Of a stretch of 6,964 nucleotides of DNA, positions 5,580 through 6,964 are shown piece after piece. The notes below the pieces were generated by a model. It made no database searches. It saw only the letters and a program-made list of their open reading frames with translations, and was not told the DNA's origin. This stretch comes from Erythrobacter sp. (GTDB lineage: Bacteria; Pseudomonadota; Alphaproteobacteria; Sphingomonadales; Sphingomonadaceae), in contig JANQTR010000038.1 in NCBI GenBank assembly GCA_030731635.1, forward strand, positions 1 through 6,964, given 5' to 3'. How positions within the stretch are numbered: the stretch's first letter is position 1; the number at the start of each line of letters is the position of its first letter. A program made the position numbers and the translations under genes.

Positions 5580-6788
5580 TTAGAGGCCCAGAACGGTCTT
5601 GGCGATGATGTTCTTCTGCACCTCGTCCGACCCGCCGAAGATCGTCGAGGCGCGGTTGTTGAGGTAGCGGCCCATTGCGGTCTGGGCATATTCGCTGCCG
5701 ACCGGTTCGGGTGCTTCATTGCCGTAAAGCGGGCGTTCCAGCGGCAGTTGCAGCGCGTCGGGGCCAAGCAGTTCGAGCCGGAGCACATCGACCTGCTGGC
5801 CGATATTCGACCCCAGTAGCTTGACCAGCGAGGTCTGCGGTCCCGGCGCCCGGCCTTTGGCAAGCTCGGCAAGGATGCGCAGTTCGGTGACTTCGAGCGC
5901 TTCCGCCTCCAATCGCACCCGCGCCAGCCGGTCACGGAAGCGCGGGTCATGCGCCAGCGCACCATTGACACCCGATGGCTGGGTTTGCGCGATCTGTTCA
6001 AGCCGGTCGATCGACTGGAGCAGGCGCGGGGCATAGCATGATCCGCCGCGCTCGTTTTCCAGCAGGAATTTGGCGATGCTCCAGCCTTGGCCTTCGTCGC
6101 CGATGCGGTTTTCAGCCGGGGTGCGCGCATCGGTGAAAAACACCGCGTTGACTTCGTGATCGCCTGACATTGAATGGATCGGAGTGACCGACACCCCCGG
6201 CTGATCCATCGGAACGAGCAAAAAGCTGATTCCGGCCTGTTTCTTCACCGTGGCATCGGTGCGCACCAGCGCGAAAATCCAGTCGGCGTGATGCGCGTGG
6301 GTGGTCCAGATCTTCGATCCGTTGATAACGTATTCGTCGCCATCTAACCGCGCGGCGGTCTTGAGGCTGGCGAGGTCGGAACCGCTGCCGGGCTCGGAAT
6401 AGCCTTGGCACCAGTAATCATCGCCCGAAAGGATACCGGGCAGGAACCGCGCCTTTTGTTCAGGCGTGCCGAAAGCGCAGATCACCGGGCCGACGAGCCG
6501 CAGGCCAAGGATCGCGAGCGGTGGCGCGCCGGCCAGCGCGCACTCCTTTTCAAAGATGAATTTCTGCGTCGATGTCCAGCCGGTGCCGCCGTCTTCCTTG
6601 GGCCAATGCGGCGCGACCCAGCCCTGGCGAAAGAGGATGCGGTGCCATTCCATTCCGATATCAGGCTCGACAAACACCCCCGGCGTCCGCCGCGCGCCAT
6701 CACGCAGCCGGTCAGGCAAGTTGTCTTTCAGGAAGCTGCGCACGTCTTCGCGGAAGGCGATGTCTTCAGCCGAAAAATCCATGTCCAT
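5580..6788 (-). CDS. Acyl-CoA dehydrogenase family protein
   Basis: FAD enzyme of 402 residues, predicted to introduce an alpha-beta double bond into an acyl-CoA thioester and pass electrons to ETF. Domains run in the usual order: N-terminal helical part (about 1-120), middle beta domain with the substrate/FAD motif QGYSEPGSGSDLASLKT (128-144) and INGSKIWTTHAHHADW (155-170), and C-terminal helical part (about 230-402). The C-terminal motif is TIFGGSDEVQKNIIAK (382-397). At the MCAD-type catalytic Glu position it has Gly385. A Glu at the other known site is visible in LLENERGG: Glu246, where isovaleryl-CoA and long-chain enzymes carry theirs. This pattern is common in FadE/PimC-like enzymes for bulky, branched or dicarboxylic substrates. 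Start at 6788 fits the family N-terminus (MDMDFSAEDIAFREDVRSFL); the ATG at 6782 is an alternative, and only a weak GAGTGGGA site (6800-6807) is seen. Substrate cannot be told from sequence. Confidence 0.9.
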   Translation of the reverse strand: MDMDFSAEDIAFREDVRSFLKDNLPDRLRDGARRTPGVFVEPDIGMEWHRILFRQGWVAPHWPKEDGGTGWTSTQKFIFEKECALAGAPPLAILGLRLVGPVICAFGTPEQKARFLPGILSGDDYWCQGYSEPGSGSDLASLKTAARLDGDEYVINGSKIWTTHAHHADWIFALVRTDATVKKQAGISFLLVPMDQPGVSVTPIHSMSGDHEVNAVFFTDARTPAENRIGDEGQGWSIAKFLLENERGGSCYAPRLLQSIDRLEQIAQTQPSGVNGALAHDPRFRDRLARVRLEAEALEVTELRILAELAKGRAPGPQTSLVKLLGSNIGQQVDVLRLELLGPDALQLPLERPLYGNEAPEPVGSEYAQTAMGRYLNNRASTIFGGSDEVQKNIIAKTVLGL

Positions 6789-6827
6789 GTCAGTCGAATC
6801 CCACTCGTCGCATACCCAAACGCCGGT

Positions 6828-6964
6828 TCAAGCGCCTTCTCTCATGGCCCAGCGGATCGTGCGCCGCAGCAGGTCATAGTAGACATCGTAATTCCACGCG
6901 CACATTTCTTTGTGCGGGTAGAAATCGGCCATGCCGGGCAGATCATAGTGACCGCGGCAATGGC
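6828..6964 (-). CDS. Unrecognised protein, C-terminal 44 residues (5' end outside window)
   Basis: On the - strand a frame is open from the window edge to a TGA at 6828-6830. The visible tail contains GHYDLPGMADFYPHKEM and CAWNYDVYYDLLRR, then ends TIRWAMREGA. It is rich in Tyr, Trp, Phe, Met and Arg, and polar helix-like toward the end. I do not recognise the family. Good codon choice, a stop just 39 bases before the acyl-CoA dehydrogenase start, and the shared strand make it a credible upstream member of the same operon. Of the three - strand frames, it is the one that reads through to a stop with a protein-like composition; a second frame stays open over most of the stretch but gives an unlikely Cys/Thr-rich peptide. 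The function probably concerns the same acyl-CoA pathway, by context only. Confidence 0.6.
   Translation of the reverse strand, partial: HCRGHYDLPGMADFYPHKEMCAWNYDVYYDLLRRTIRWAMREGA

Noticed and set aside
5303..6130. - strand open frame spanning the acyl-CoA dehydrogenase/SDR junction
   Set aside because: Low-complexity Arg/Ser-rich translation in the wrong frame of two well-supported genes; not a fusion or frameshift.

Overview
The window is GC-rich, densely packed bacterial DNA, with genes that overlap by 1-4 bases. The protein types (Tat-exported SorA-like sulfite dehydrogenase with a small cytochrome c partner, and an acyl-CoA dehydrogenase plus dienoyl-CoA-reductase-like SDR) suggest an alphaproteobacterium, perhaps a sphingomonad or erythrobacter. 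That placement rests on general resemblance, not on a marker gene. There is no RNA gene, insertion sequence, CRISPR array or phage gene, and base composition looks uniform throughout.

Left part (1-4606, all + strand): six genes in one tightly coupled run. In order they are the C-terminal end of a YeiH-type putative sulfate exporter, glycerol-3-phosphate dehydrogenase GlpD, an NAD(P)H-dependent FMN-reductase-family flavoprotein, a RibB-like protein (3,4-dihydroxy-2-butanone 4-phosphate synthase fold), a SorA-type molybdenum sulfite dehydrogenase with a Tat signal, and a SorB-type monoheme cytochrome c that carries a lipobox. Junctions are ATGA, TGATG, GTGA, a 2-base gap and ATGA, so the run is almost certainly one operon. 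The clear theme is sulfite oxidation in the periplasm: SorA oxidises sulfite, SorB takes the electrons, and the YeiH-type protein would move sulfate or another sulfur anion. The jobs of the flavin reductase, the RibB-like protein and GlpD in this set are not explained by the sequence. A flavin-dependent desulfonation that supplies sulfite is one possibility, but no monooxygenase lies in the window.

Right part (4654-6964, all - strand): a converging lipid-type operon. Read from right to left it holds the last 44 codons of an unrecognised protein, an acyl-CoA dehydrogenase, and an SDR of the 2,4-dienoyl-CoA reductase type. The two operons end tail to tail, 47 bases apart, at a hairpin that overlaps the SDR stop codon.

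The most notable points are active-site changes. The RibB-like protein has lost the metal-binding Glu of the DRENEGD loop. The SorA-like enzyme has Trp where sulfite oxidases carry a conserved active-site Tyr. The SDR lacks Tyr both at the usual YxxxK position and at the position used by dienoyl-CoA reductases. All three read as intact genes, so altered chemistry is more likely than decay.
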